Below, in pieces: positions 7,460 to 16,254 of a stretch of DNA of 39,137 nt. The notes under the pieces were generated by a model. It did no database searches. It was given only the letters and a program-made list of their open reading frames with translations, and was not told where the DNA came from. The DNA lies in assembly GCA_017515595.1 (NCBI GenBank), contig JAFWFL010000110.1, forward strand, positions 1 through 39,137, read 5' to 3'. How positions within the stretch are numbered: the first letter of the stretch is position 1; the number at the start of each line of letters is the position of its first letter. The DNA comes from Coriobacteriales bacterium (GTDB taxonomy: Bacteria; Actinomycetota; Coriobacteriia; Coriobacteriales; UMGS124). A program made the position numbers and the translations under genes.

Positions 7460-8503
7460 ATGAAAAAGAAAAAACAATCATTTGCGTTCCAGTGGCATAT
7501 AACCGATTCATGTGACCAGCGCTGTAAACATTGCTACATCTTCTCTGAAGGTTTTTGTGATTTTACCTCAATGCTGTTTAAAGACATGGTAGACGTGCTT
7601 GATTCGATTGAAGATATGGGTATTCGTACATATCGTGAACCCTACATTTACATGACAGGCGGAGATCCTCTTTTACACCCTGACTTTTGGAAGATTGCCG
7701 GAGAAATGCACAGACGCAATATTCGTTTTGCGATTATGGGGAATCCGTTTCATCTTGATGCTGATGTATGTACAAAGCTCAGGCAGCTTGGTTGCCGCAA
7801 ATACCAAGTTTCGCTTGACGGGCTTGAGAAGACCCATGATGAGTTTAGAATGCCCGGATCATTTGCGGAGACCATGAGAGTAATTCCGCTTATACGCGAA
7901 GCAGGTATGTATTGTGCTGTTATGAGCACGGTTTCGAGTAAAAACATGGCCGAGATACCCCTGGTTATTGACTTAGTAGGCAGTATGAACGTTGACGTGT
8001 TTGCCTGTGGGCGTTATTGCCCCACAAGCGGGCAAAAACGCGACGAGTTTCATATTGAGCCGCTGGATTACCGGAAATTTCTTATTGAGTGCCAAAAGCA
8101 CATAAAACAAGCGGCTGCGCAGGGCAGTACAACATATTTTCATCCCAAAGACCATCTTTGGACGCTTTTGAACTGGGAACAAGGTACCTTCAAAATACCT
8201 GAAGACGCAGATCCGCAAACTATATATAGCGGATGCCATTGTGCGATTTCCCATCTAACAATTCTGCCCAAAGGAGACGTGTATGCCTGCCGCCGTATGG
8301 AGAGCAAAGTGGGCAATGTATTTGAGAAGCCACTCTATGAGCTGTTTATGAGCGCAGAAATGAATGAGTATCGTCAGTATGACCAAATGGAGAAGTGCTC
8401 AACCTGCGAACTTCTTAGGTGGTGCCGCGGGTGTAGCGCTGTGTCATACGGTTATACCAAAAACCACCTGGCAGCTGACCCGCAATGTTGGAAAGATTTA
8501 TAA
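7460..8503 (+). CDS. Radical SAM enzyme with SPASM-type C-terminal cluster domain
   Basis: A 347-residue iron-sulfur enzyme. The radical SAM motif C18-DQR-C22-KH-C25 binds the [4Fe-4S]/SAdoMet cluster, and MTGGDPLLHP is the GGE-like motif. The last 90 residues form a SPASM-like domain for auxiliary clusters: CHC, GDVYACRR, CSTCELLRWCRGC (C-x2-C-x5-C-x2-C), then DPQCW. SPASM enzymes such as PqqE, AlbA and sulfatase-maturating enzymes mostly modify peptides or proteins. ATG 7460 is chosen because it begins a typical Lys-rich start; AAGG lies 8 bases before. It ends only 13 bases before flavoprotein 2, so they are almost surely co-translated. No short precursor peptide is visible, which makes the flanking unknown protein or the flavoprotein candidate targets. 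That is inference. Confidence 0.9.
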   Translation: MKKKKQSFAFQWHITDSCDQRCKHCYIFSEGFCDFTSMLFKDMVDVLDSIEDMGIRTYREPYIYMTGGDPLLHPDFWKIAGEMHRRNIRFAIMGNPFHLDADVCTKLRQLGCRKYQVSLDGLEKTHDEFRMPGSFAETMRVIPLIREAGMYCAVMSTVSSKNMAEIPLVIDLVGSMNVDVFACGRYCPTSGQKRDEFHIEPLDYRKFLIECQKHIKQAAAQGSTTYFHPKDHLWTLLNWEQGTFKIPEDADPQTIYSGCHCAISHLTILPKGDVYACRRMESKVGNVFEKPLYELFMSAEMNEYRQYDQMEKCSTCELLRWCRGCSAVSYGYTKNHLAADPQCWKDL

Positions 8504-8516
8504 GGGAGGAAAATCT

Positions 8517-10400
8517 ATGGCTCAGGCGAAAACAGGTATTTCGCGTAGGAAATTTGTCAAAGCGAGTATGGCTGCGGGAACCATAGTTACAGGTATGTCT
8601 CGTAAAAAAGCCTTAGCAAGCGATGCGCCGCAAGCACAAAGCTTTGAGGGCTTTAAAGCTCCAAGTACAGAAGACGGCTTGTTAAGCGTACGCCCGGGAC
8701 ATGGAGAAGGAAACCCTCGTACTCCTGGTTTTGCACGTGCAGAGGCCACTCCTATCGCTCCGGTTGAGCCCCCCAAGGCATGGGACAAAGAAGCTGATGT
8801 TGTGGTTGTTGGGACCGGCATGGGCGGGCTGGCTGCGATTATTAATTGTGCTGAAGGAGGGCTTTCTGTTATTGGTCTTGAAAAGGATTCCAGAACGGGC
8901 GGCTCGGGCAGGCACGCGTATTATAACCTGTGTTATGTAGGCGGTACTGACGAGCAAAACAGCTTAAAGGCAGGGTATCCCATAGCTGTATTTAAGCCTA
9001 ATAATGCGGGACAGTGCAGGGAGGTCGCACGGGAGTTCAACAAACATTATCAATATAGCGCGAACCTTAAGCTGCTCGAACGCGTTGCCCAGTGCGGGCC
9101 AAAATATATTGATTGGCTGCGAAACGAGCCTAATTCCCAGGTACATCTTCATGATTTTGGAGGACGCAAGGCCTGTGCCTGGACTAATGCCGAGCATGAT
9201 GAACACGGGTATAACGCAGCAATGGGTAACAGTACCTTGGTTGACCGGCTTACGCAAAATGCTGCTGATGCAGGAGCACAAATTCTCACAAGCACTGAGT
9301 GTACAGCACTGGCGAGAGATGCTGATGGGCGGATTGTAGGAGTCAGAGCAGAGGACGATAACGGTATAATTTATATTAAAGCCAAACGCGGTGTTCTTTT
9401 GGCGGCGGGTGGTTTTGGTTTTAATCTTGATCTGCTTGAACAGTATATCCCCACTGCGTATTTATGTGCAACAAGCGGAGGTCCGGTGCCATCGCACACC
9501 GGCGAAGCCTTTAGGATGGGCCTTGGTGTTGGCGCTGATTTTGCAGGTTTTAATTCGTTTGTTTGTTGGGACTCAGGAGCAGATACGTATTGGAATGGAC
9601 AAGGCGCATATTGCTCGGATTTTTGGTCGAGTGTGCACCAGCTTACCTATATGCCCATTGTGAAGTTCAACAAGCTCGGAGAACGTGTTGCCCATTTTGG
9701 CGTAGGAGCATCGGATGCTGCAAGTATGAGGTCAGACGAGTATTATGCAACAAACTATGATCCCAATATGGCACAGTCATGGGCTTGCCCTGATTACCGC
9801 AAATACATGGTGTGGGACAGTACCTGGGATTTTGAAACAGTTAACAATCTAGAAGGAACCGCAGCCACTAAGTATTCGCCTGCGCTTACCTGGAAGTACT
9901 TCTCGCCAATTGCTTTGGAGACCAGGGCACAAACCTGGGAAGAAGATTTTCAGAACTATATAGATTCCGGGCTTATTAAGGTTGCCAATACCATCGAAGA
10001 ACTGGGAGAGATGTGGGGTTTTGAGCCGGGGGTTCTTGAAGGGGCAGTAGAACGCTGGAATGCTGACTGTGAGGCAGGCAAAGACACCGAGAGCGTAATT
10101 CCGTATGCTGCCGAGGCTCTGGTTCCCATTAAGGAACCGCCGTTTTATGGTATGTGTATGGGAGCCCAGATTTCAAAGACCAACTGCGGGCTTCGGGTTA
10201 CCAACAGAATGGAAGTAGTGGACAACACTCCTCAGCACAATATCATCCCCGGCCTTTATGCTTCTTGGAGCACTGCCGGCGGCTTTACCGGTGAAAGCAT
10301 GTTCTTGGATTTTGGCCAGGTGAGCCCCATGGGTTCAGTAGCGCTTTCAGGAACCACGGGCTATATAGCCTCTCTGGCAATTTTGGGTGAACTTGAATAA
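8517..10400 (+). CDS. Tat-exported FAD-dependent oxidoreductase 2 (paralogue of oxidoreductase 1)
   Basis: A 627-residue flavoprotein. GISRRKFVKASMAAG is the twin-arginine signal. EADVVVVGTGMGGLAA (GxGxxG at 99-104) and GLEKDSRTGGSGRHAYY bind FAD; the C-terminus has LYASWSTAGGFTGESM. Long stretches align with oxidoreductase 1: LEQYxPTAY, FRMGLGVGAD, WDxGAD, so the two arose by duplication. Here HTGEAFRMG keeps a His missing from oxidoreductase 1. ATG 8517 follows AGGGAGGA by 6-7 bases. It is the last gene of the 6718-10400 unit and follows the radical SAM gene by 13 bases. It probably reduces an extracellular acceptor, with electrons from a membrane or FMN-domain donor; substrate unknown. Confidence 0.88.
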   Translation: MAQAKTGISRRKFVKASMAAGTIVTGMSRKKALASDAPQAQSFEGFKAPSTEDGLLSVRPGHGEGNPRTPGFARAEATPIAPVEPPKAWDKEADVVVVGTGMGGLAAIINCAEGGLSVIGLEKDSRTGGSGRHAYYNLCYVGGTDEQNSLKAGYPIAVFKPNNAGQCREVAREFNKHYQYSANLKLLERVAQCGPKYIDWLRNEPNSQVHLHDFGGRKACAWTNAEHDEHGYNAAMGNSTLVDRLTQNAADAGAQILTSTECTALARDADGRIVGVRAEDDNGIIYIKAKRGVLLAAGGFGFNLDLLEQYIPTAYLCATSGGPVPSHTGEAFRMGLGVGADFAGFNSFVCWDSGADTYWNGQGAYCSDFWSSVHQLTYMPIVKFNKLGERVAHFGVGASDAASMRSDEYYATNYDPNMAQSWACPDYRKYMVWDSTWDFETVNNLEGTAATKYSPALTWKYFSPIALETRAQTWEEDFQNYIDSGLIKVANTIEELGEMWGFEPGVLEGAVERWNADCEAGKDTESVIPYAAEALVPIKEPPFYGMCMGAQISKTNCGLRVTNRMEVVDNTPQHNIIPGLYASWSTAGGFTGESMFLDFGQVSPMGSVALSGTTGYIASLAILGELE

Positions 10401-10422
10401 TTCCGGGTTGAGGGTCTAATGA

Positions 10423-10468
10423 GTATGCCCGGTGTTCCGCCTGAATAGGAACACCGGGCATACCCTTT
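10423..10468. terminator. Strong bidirectional terminator between flavoproteins 2 and 3
   Basis: GTATGCCCGGTGTTCC (10423-10438) pairs over 16 perfect bases with 10448-10463, followed by CCTTTT. It lies between convergent genes. Confidence 0.9.
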
Positions 10469-10503
10469 TGTTATATCTGAAAAAACAGCTTATCGTCAGG
10501 TGG

Positions 10504-12066
10504 TTATGCAAGCTGAGAGGCGATGTTATTTGCAGCTACTCGGCCTGAATTTACGCAGTGGGCAACACATGTGCCGCCGCCCACAAGTCCAATGAAGGGA
10601 TAGACGTTGCGGTAGAGACGTACGCCGTCCACGCCAATGGCATAAAGACCGTCTATGGGGTCGCCATCAGTGTTTACAACCTGCATGTTGTGGTCTGTGT
10701 CAAGAGCGCCAATGGAGACAATATAGGTGATATCCAGGCGATAGATGTAGTATGGCGGCTCGTCAATAGGAATCATCATAGACGGATCCTTACCAAACTG
10801 GTCATCATTGCCTGCGGCGCAGAGAGCGTTGTATGATTCGATGCTGGCAAGCAGGGTATCTGCAGGCAGGCCGCACTTCTGCGCAAGTTCTTCAAAAGTG
10901 TCAGCCGTGAAAATATTGTTTGAAGGGCAGGCTTCGATGGCAGCGGCTATTTCGTCCCGGGGATCAGCTGTGATCTCGCCTACATCAGCCAGGCCGTCTA
11001 CGTTAAGAGCCATGTTTACAATCTTTTGGTCCGCGATTGACCAAAGCGCTTTGGTGGAGTTAACTGCAAAGGGCAGCGATGTTGCGTTGTCTGCCGAGAA
11101 GTTCTCGTCGATGAATCGCCTGCCGTAGCTGTTGACCCACAGGAACGGTCCTCCAAACGTGAGGCCCATAGTTGCGGTGCCATAGAACGGCATGCCGTCG
11201 ATATGCAACCTGTTCATGCTCGCAGTATCCTTAATAGCGGAGCGTGCACCGGCTGCTATGGCCATACGGTATCCGTCGCCGGTATGTCCCGGAAGCCCGG
11301 TATAAAGAGCATGCTCCACATTCCAGCCTGCCTCTTTGTACAGCTCCATGTTCTCGGCAAAGCCACCTGTAGCAATGATGACTGCATCTGCGTTGACCTG
11401 CAGAATACTATCATCCGCAAGGCGGGCATAGACGCCTACAGCTTTCCCGTCCTGCATAATAAGCTGCTCAGCACGAGCACCAAACACAAACTCAGCGCCG
11501 TTGGATCTGGCAGTTTCTTCCATAGCAGGGACGTAACCAACACCCGCGAGGGAGTCCTTAAACCAAAGCATTGTAGGATCGGGAATGGGTATGTACTCGT
11601 TTGTAAGCCCGTCAAATGTGACGCCGTTCTCTACCATCCAGTCATAGTTTGCCGGGGTAGCCTCAAGCAGGTCTGTCCAAAGCGAACCGTCGACGCGGTT
11701 TTGTGCATCCTTCATTACAGAGCGTATAAGTGCTCCGGTGTCAAATTCAACACCTGACTCAATGTGCGGAGTGCTGCCCACAGCAAAGATGCCGTTGGCA
11801 TATAAGCCGTTACCACCGGTTGTCTCGGCACGTTCCAAAACTAATGTGCCGAGCCCATTCTGTGCACATTGTACCGCTGCGGAGAGACCAGAAATCCCGG
11901 CTCCGATAATAACAACCTGCGCTTCTTTGACCTCACTGGCAACAAGTTCTGCTGATTCTTCTGCAAGGGCCATACCTGGCGCTGCAAGAGCCAATCCTGT
12001 AGCTGCAGCGGCACATCCGGCCGCACTTTTAACAAATGACCTACGGGATACACTGTTTACCGTCAT
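10504..12066 (-). CDS. Tat-exported FAD-dependent oxidoreductase 3 (fumarate reductase-like)
   Basis: A 520-residue flavoprotein closer to the ordinary flavocytochrome c/fumarate reductase subunit than genes 1 and 2. It begins MTVNSVSRRSFVKSAAG (Tat signal, cleavage near ALA/EE). VVIIGAGISGLSAAVQ (GxGxxG 55-60) and VLERAETTGGNG bind FAD. The middle shows GHTGDGYRMAIAAGA and FLWVNSYGRRFIDEN, both conserved in the fumarate/urocanate reductase group, and the end is GLVGGGTCVAHCVNSGR. It has no FMN or heme domain. ATG 12066 has AAAGGA about 7 bases upstream; an in-frame ATG 15 bases earlier overlaps that site and is rejected. It is monocistronic, with the donor and substrate unknown. Confidence 0.88.
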   Translation of the reverse strand: MTVNSVSRRSFVKSAAGCAAAATGLALAAPGMALAEESAELVASEVKEAQVVIIGAGISGLSAAVQCAQNGLGTLVLERAETTGGNGLYANGIFAVGSTPHIESGVEFDTGALIRSVMKDAQNRVDGSLWTDLLEATPANYDWMVENGVTFDGLTNEYIPIPDPTMLWFKDSLAGVGYVPAMEETARSNGAEFVFGARAEQLIMQDGKAVGVYARLADDSILQVNADAVIIATGGFAENMELYKEAGWNVEHALYTGLPGHTGDGYRMAIAAGARSAIKDTASMNRLHIDGMPFYGTATMGLTFGGPFLWVNSYGRRFIDENFSADNATSLPFAVNSTKALWSIADQKIVNMALNVDGLADVGEITADPRDEIAAAIEACPSNNIFTADTFEELAQKCGLPADTLLASIESYNALCAAGNDDQFGKDPSMMIPIDEPPYYIYRLDITYIVSIGALDTDHNMQVVNTDGDPIDGLYAIGVDGVRLYRNVYPFIGLVGGGTCVAHCVNSGRVAANNIASQLA

Positions 12067-12382
12067 AAGATATCCTTTCACAATACTTTTAAGCTTGTGG
12101 TATTTAGTTTCCCTGCGCAGTTCTTTAAAAAGATTCTATTCAAGCGGAGAAAAAATGTATAGTTGACAGAAAACAGAAACAGTTACTCATATGAACAAAT
12201 ACAGGCACAATGTCACGGTGCGGGACAATATTAAGCAAACTGTACCTGTCTTTGGTACGATGTCTTATTGAAGTTAAGAATATCGATATATCCGATTTTA
12301 CTCTTCGGTACTTTTTGACCCCAACATCATAAATATATGCTATGTATACATAATAAATATAAATATGCCATATATGTAATAT
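12067..12382. other. Gene-free, AT-rich intergenic region
   Basis: The first 150 bases must hold the promoter of oxidoreductase 3. From about 12300 it becomes a strongly AT-rich tract of TATA/ATAT runs (12327-12385) unlike the neighbourhood. No RNA gene or clear hairpin is seen. Confidence 0.5.
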
Positions 12383-12673
12383 ATGCATTCCTATGGCATT
12401 GTATGTGTATGTATTGCGTTTGGATTATCAGGAGGCAAAACGGCTTCTTCTCTTGATGAACACCACATCGCAAAATCGCAGCTCATTGCCGAAGCTTTAG
12501 GTAAAACAACTCAGCAGGTAAGCCGCACACGTGAGGCGCTACTGCAAGACGGGATTATTATCGCAGTGGGACACGGCGAACTTATGTTTAACATACCGTA
12601 TTTAAGAACATATCTGGGAAAAGAAACCACAAGCGATGCCAACATCGCTTTAATAAAACAATGGATGCCGTAA
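12383..12673 (+). pseudogene. C-terminal remnant of an AAA ATPase like the one at 21373
   Basis: The frame has no ribosome site and lies in AT-rich DNA. Its second half, TTQQVSRTREALLQDGIII, then FNIPYLRTYLGKE, aligns with the last 45 residues of the intact ATPase at 21373 (TTDYAQKYRRRLLETGIIE, then FAVPYLADYLRRS). This is the winged-helix end of that family. The Walker A and B parts are absent upstream, so the gene is a decayed fragment, left after deletion or transfer. The first 12-15 residues of the frame are probably not homologous. Confidence 0.6.
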
Positions 12674-12734
12674 TGACAGGCTGAACGATAGAAATAGGGT
12701 TACAGACAAAGATAAATTGTCACAAAAATTGATC

Positions 12735-12764
12735 TTGACAAAGCCAAGAAAATCGCGCTATTAT
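12735..12764 (+). promoter_or_regulatory. Promoter of the riboflavin operon
   Basis: A perfect TTGACA (12735-12740), 18-base spacer, then TATTAT (12759-12764). It lies about 20 bases before the FMN riboswitch. Confidence 0.7.
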
Positions 12765-12782
12765 GCGCACCACAAGCTTTGC

Positions 12783-12911
12783 TGTTCAGGGCGGGGTGAG
12801 AATCCCCACTGGCGGTATCGGTACAACCAAGTACCGGAGTCCGCGAGCCCCATAGGGGTTGATCTGGTGAGATGCCAGAACCAACGGTATAGTCCGGATG
12901 GAAGAACACGC
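12783..12911 (+). ncRNA. FMN riboswitch (RFN element)
   Basis: The order of conserved blocks is unmistakable: CAGGGCGGGGTGAGAATCCC, ACTGGCGGTA, GTCCGCGAGCCCC, GATCTGGTGAGATGCCAG, ACGGTATAGTCCGGATGGA, then AGAA. The RNA binds flavin mononucleotide and, when bound, lets the following terminator form. It controls the rib genes just downstream. Confidence 0.97.
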
Positions 12912-12989
12912 GATGATTGTACGGCGGTTATACGCAGTCTCTATGAGGAGACTCGCCGGAGAACGCCTGCAATCTCAATTGATTCCAAG

Positions 12990-13019
12990 CCCGCGAACAG
13001 AAGTTCGGCGGGTTTTTTA
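12990..13019 (+). terminator. Riboswitch-controlled terminator
   Basis: CCCGCGAAC (12990-12998), AGAA loop, GTTCGGCGGG (13003-13012; one bulged G), then TTTTTT. Position between the aptamer and ribD indicates transcription attenuation. Confidence 0.88.
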
Positions 13020-13065
13020 TTGCCCTGAGCCTGCCGGGCTTTTGTACACGGCAGAAGGGCCTTAT

Positions 13066-14253
13066 ATGGTTCAAGAAACAGAATACAACCGGTTTATGAC
13101 GCGTGCGATAGAGCTGGCACTCTTGGGTGACGGACTCACCAATCCTAACCCTTTGGTAGGAGCCGTGATCGAGAAGGACGGGCAGATTCTGGGCGAAGGT
13201 TATCATGAGCGCTACGGCGACCTTCATGCCGAGAGAAACGCGCTTAAAGAATGTTTTGCCAAGGGAAATGATCCTCGTGGTGCAACAATGTATGTGACTC
13301 TGGAACCCTGCTGCCATACCGGTAAACAACCGCCTTGTGTTGACGCAATTCTAGAATCGGGCATATCAAAAGTCGTTATTGGCTCACGGGACCCAAACCC
13401 CCTGGTACGCGGTAAAGGCGCCGAGTACTTGCGCAATGCGGGAATTCAGGTGGTAGAAGATGTAGAACGCAAAGCGTGCGATGCGCTCAACCAAATCTTT
13501 TTTGAGTATATAACTACCAAAGTGCCGTATACCATTGTAAAGTGGGCAATGACAGCTGACGGACATATTGCCTGCGCAAACGGTGACTCAAGGTGGATAA
13601 CGGGAACACGTGCCCGTAAACATGTCCATGCGCTCAGAAACAGGGTCGCCGCCATTATGGTTGGCATTGGAACTGTGATTGCAGATGATCCGCAGCTTAC
13701 TTGCAGGCTTGATGGCGGGAACAACCCCCTCCGTATTGTGTGTGACACACATCTTGCTATTCCGTTGGACTCTGCCCTTGTAAAGACGGCAAAACAAGTG
13801 CCGCTGCTTGTTGCTTGTGCTTCTGATGCTGGTGTTGAGGATTTAAAGATTGAGACACTCGAATCCTGCGGGGTACAGGTTCTTTGCGTGCCTCTTCTCA
13901 ATGGTCATATTGATATTCGTGCACTCATGACAGAGCTTGGCAAACGAGGCATTGACTCGGTTCTCGCAGAGGGTGGCTCCACGCTTAACAGGGCTGTTCT
14001 TGATGCCGGCGTGTGCTCTGAACTGGCTGTCTATATTGCGCCTAAAGTTCTGGGAGGTCATAACGCGATGAGTCCGGTTGGAGGGGAAAGCCCTCTTGCC
14101 ATGGATAAAGCACTCCGTTTTCACCCGCCTCAGGTTCTCAGACTTGGCGATGATGTTTTGTTGGGAATGCGCACTTGTAATGGCTTTGAACAGGCGGATG
14201 GCACTGAACCACCATGTGTATGTACCGGCCCGCTTGGCCTTTGGAGGGAATGA
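13066..14253 (+). CDS. ribD: Bifunctional riboflavin deaminase/reductase RibD
   Basis: A 395-residue cytoplasmic enzyme that deaminates the pyrimidine from GTP cyclohydrolase II and then reduces its ribose side chain. The N-terminal CMP/dCMP-deaminase fold shows LHAERNAL and LEPCCHTGKQPPC, the Zn ligands and catalytic Glu. The C-terminal DHFR-like reductase begins VKWAMTADGHIAC, with SRWITG and LAEGGSTLNRAVL. The start at 13066 follows AGAAGGGC; earlier in-frame starts fall inside the riboswitch and terminator and are rejected. It is the first gene of the rib operon, with TGA 6 bases before the ribE ATG. Confidence 0.96.
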   Translation: MVQETEYNRFMTRAIELALLGDGLTNPNPLVGAVIEKDGQILGEGYHERYGDLHAERNALKECFAKGNDPRGATMYVTLEPCCHTGKQPPCVDAILESGISKVVIGSRDPNPLVRGKGAEYLRNAGIQVVEDVERKACDALNQIFFEYITTKVPYTIVKWAMTADGHIACANGDSRWITGTRARKHVHALRNRVAAIMVGIGTVIADDPQLTCRLDGGNNPLRIVCDTHLAIPLDSALVKTAKQVPLLVACASDAGVEDLKIETLESCGVQVLCVPLLNGHIDIRALMTELGKRGIDSVLAEGGSTLNRAVLDAGVCSELAVYIAPKVLGGHNAMSPVGGESPLAMDKALRFHPPQVLRLGDDVLLGMRTCNGFEQADGTEPPCVCTGPLGLWRE

Positions 14254-14259
14254 TTGCTT

Positions 14260-14940
14260 ATGTTTACCGGAATTATCGAAGAAGTTGCAAAAGTTCTCGC
14301 GCTGCCCCCAAAACATCAGGCAGGCGAGCTGGTCATTGAAGCAAAGCATGTCCTTGAGGATGTACATCTTGGTGATTCGATTGCCGTGAACGGCGTCTGC
14401 CTTACGGTTACCTCCTTTGGGAGCACACGATTTGCTGTTGATGTTATGCCGCAGACACTTGCTCATACAAGCCTTGGAGATCTGCACGTGGGCAGCAGCG
14501 TTAACCTCGAGCGCGCCATGCAGATGGGCGGCCGCTTTGGCGGACATATTGTAAGCGGGCACATTGACGGTACCGGTACCGTAGCTTTGCTCACACGCGA
14601 CCAGAATGCGGTGCGTATGCACATAACCTGCTCAGAGGAGCAAAGAAAGCTTATTGTTGAGCGAGGCTCGATTGCGGTTGACGGAGTGAGTCTCACGGTA
14701 TCGAATCTTTTTGACGACGGGTTTGAGGTCTCAGTGATTCCTCATACGAGGTCACAAACAATTCTTATGGATAAGCGCGTAGGTGACCGCGTTAATCTCG
14801 AAAATGATGTGATTGGCAAATATGTTGCGGCATTGCTGCAGGGAGATCAAGATGCCCGACAGATACTCTGGGGAGCAAGTCAGCCCGGGGCTTCTCGGCA
14901 GGAAATAACTCTTGATTATTTGCGTGAACATGGATTTTAA
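14260..14940 (+). CDS. ribE: Riboflavin synthase alpha chain
   Basis: It converts two molecules of 6,7-dimethyl-8-ribityllumazine to riboflavin. The 226 residues make the usual two lumazine-binding barrels: MFTGIIEE, VNGVCLTVTSFG and GGRFGGHIVSGHIDGTG from the first, VDGVSLTVSNLF and NLENDVIGKY from the second. The start is ambiguous in an instructive way: TTG 14254 lies 6 bases after GGAGG, while ATG 14260 lies 12 bases after it. MFTGI is the near-universal N-terminus, so I keep ATG 14260; TTG would add Met-Leu. Gene name follows the ribE (riboflavin synthase) usage; E. coli calls it ribC. Confidence 0.96.
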   Translation: MFTGIIEEVAKVLALPPKHQAGELVIEAKHVLEDVHLGDSIAVNGVCLTVTSFGSTRFAVDVMPQTLAHTSLGDLHVGSSVNLERAMQMGGRFGGHIVSGHIDGTGTVALLTRDQNAVRMHITCSEEQRKLIVERGSIAVDGVSLTVSNLFDDGFEVSVIPHTRSQTILMDKRVGDRVNLENDVIGKYVAALLQGDQDARQILWGASQPGASRQEITLDYLREHGF

Positions 14941-14964
14941 ACAAAATAAAAAGGAGCAATCAAA

Positions 14965-16227
14965 ATGGAACAAATGATAAATGGCTTTGGTATTACGGCC
15001 CAGGAAACTTCCGAGAATGCGCTTCAGCTGAACACGGTAGAGGAAGCTATCCAGGAGCTGCAGATGGGGCGCTGTATTTTGGTTGTTGATGACCCGGACC
15101 GGGAGAATGAAGGCGATCTTATTTGCGCAGCTGAGTATGCAACAACCGCGAACGTGAACCTTATGGCAACCGAGGCACGCGGTCTTATTTGCATGCCCAT
15201 GAGCGCTTCGATCGCTGCGCGGCTTGACTTTCCGCCTATGGTTGCCATCAATACCGACAACCATGAGACAGCATTTACCGTGAGCGTTGACCATGTGGAA
15301 ACCGGTACGGGTATCAGTGCCGAGGAACGCGGCCTCACGGCTCGCAAGGTAGTAGACGAGTCATCAAAGCCAGAGGATTTTAGACGGCCGGGCCATATGT
15401 TCCCGCTGGTCGCAAGGCCGGGAGGAGTTCTTGAACGCAACGGCCATACCGAGGCCACCGTTGACCTTTTGCGCCATGCCGGTATGAAGCAGTGCGGTCT
15501 TTGCTGCGAGATTATGCGTCCTGACGGGTACATGATGCGCACAAGCGAACTTATCGAGAAGGCCCGGAGCCTGGGACTTGCGATGATCAGCATTAAGCAG
15601 CTGCAGGATTACTGCCGCATCCATGACAACCATATGCGCGAAGAAGCCGTGGCAGAGCTGCCCACAGATTACGGCGTGTTCAAGATTCACGTGTTCAGGA
15701 ATGACATTACCCAGGAAGAACACGTAGCCCTTGTGAAGGGAGATATTGGGAACGGACGCGACGTGCTGGTGCGCGTGCACTCGGAGTGCCTCACGGGCGA
15801 CGCATTTGGCTCGCGCAGATGCGACTGCGGAGACCAGCTCCACACCGCTATGAGACGCATTGATCAGGAGGGACGCGGCGTCATTCTTTACATGCGCCAG
15901 GAGGGCAGAGGTATTGGTCTTGCGAACAAGATCAGAGCCTATAAGCTCCAGGAACAGGGCATGGATACCGTTGAAGCAAACGAGGCGCTGGGATTTGAAC
16001 CTGACTTGCGTGAGTATTGGAGCGGCGCTCAGATTCTGCGCAACCTCGGCTGCCGGAGCGTACGGCTTCTCACCAATAACCCGGATAAGCTCTACAAACT
16101 CGCAGACTTTGGCCTCGAGATAACCGAGCGTGTTCCCATCGAGATACAAGCTCATGATGGTGATCGCCGCTACCTGGAGACAAAAGCCCACAAAATGGGC
16201 CATATCTTTGAAACCGCCCTCGCATAA
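14965..16227 (+). CDS. ribBA: Bifunctional DHBP synthase / GTP cyclohydrolase II
   Basis: A 420-residue fusion that makes both precursors of riboflavin: 3,4-dihydroxy-2-butanone 4-phosphate from ribulose 5-phosphate (N-terminal half), and the diaminopyrimidine from GTP (C-terminal half). [11 protein letters not shown] and DSGHTVAE-type substitutes such as [10 protein letters not shown] mark the first domain. [18 protein letters not shown] (Zn cysteines) and [11 protein letters not shown] mark the second. The N-terminus is about 20 residues longer than usual before [18 protein letters not shown] lies 8-9 bases before the ATG. Gaps of 24 bases to ribE and 27 bases to ribH support one operon. 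Confidence 0.96.
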   Translation: MEQMINGFGITAQETSENALQLNTVEEAIQELQMGRCILVVDDPDRENEGDLICAAEYATTANVNLMATEARGLICMPMSASIAARLDFPPMVAINTDNHETAFTVSVDHVETGTGISAEERGLTARKVVDESSKPEDFRRPGHMFPLVARPGGVLERNGHTEATVDLLRHAGMKQCGLCCEIMRPDGYMMRTSELIEKARSLGLAMISIKQLQDYCRIHDNHMREEAVAELPTDYGVFKIHVFRNDITQEEHVALVKGDIGNGRDVLVRVHSECLTGDAFGSRRCDCGDQLHTAMRRIDQEGRGVILYMRQEGRGIGLANKIRAYKLQEQGMDTVEANEALGFEPDLREYWSGAQILRNLGCRSVRLLTNNPDKLYKLADFGLEITERVPIEIQAHDGDRRYLETKAHKMGHIFETALA

Positions 16228-16254
16228 ACAAGACAATAAAGAAAGGAAATAAAA

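Noticed and set aside
12898-13065. N-terminal extension of ribD
   Set aside because: It would begin inside the FMN riboswitch and run through its terminator. RibD homology begins after 13066.
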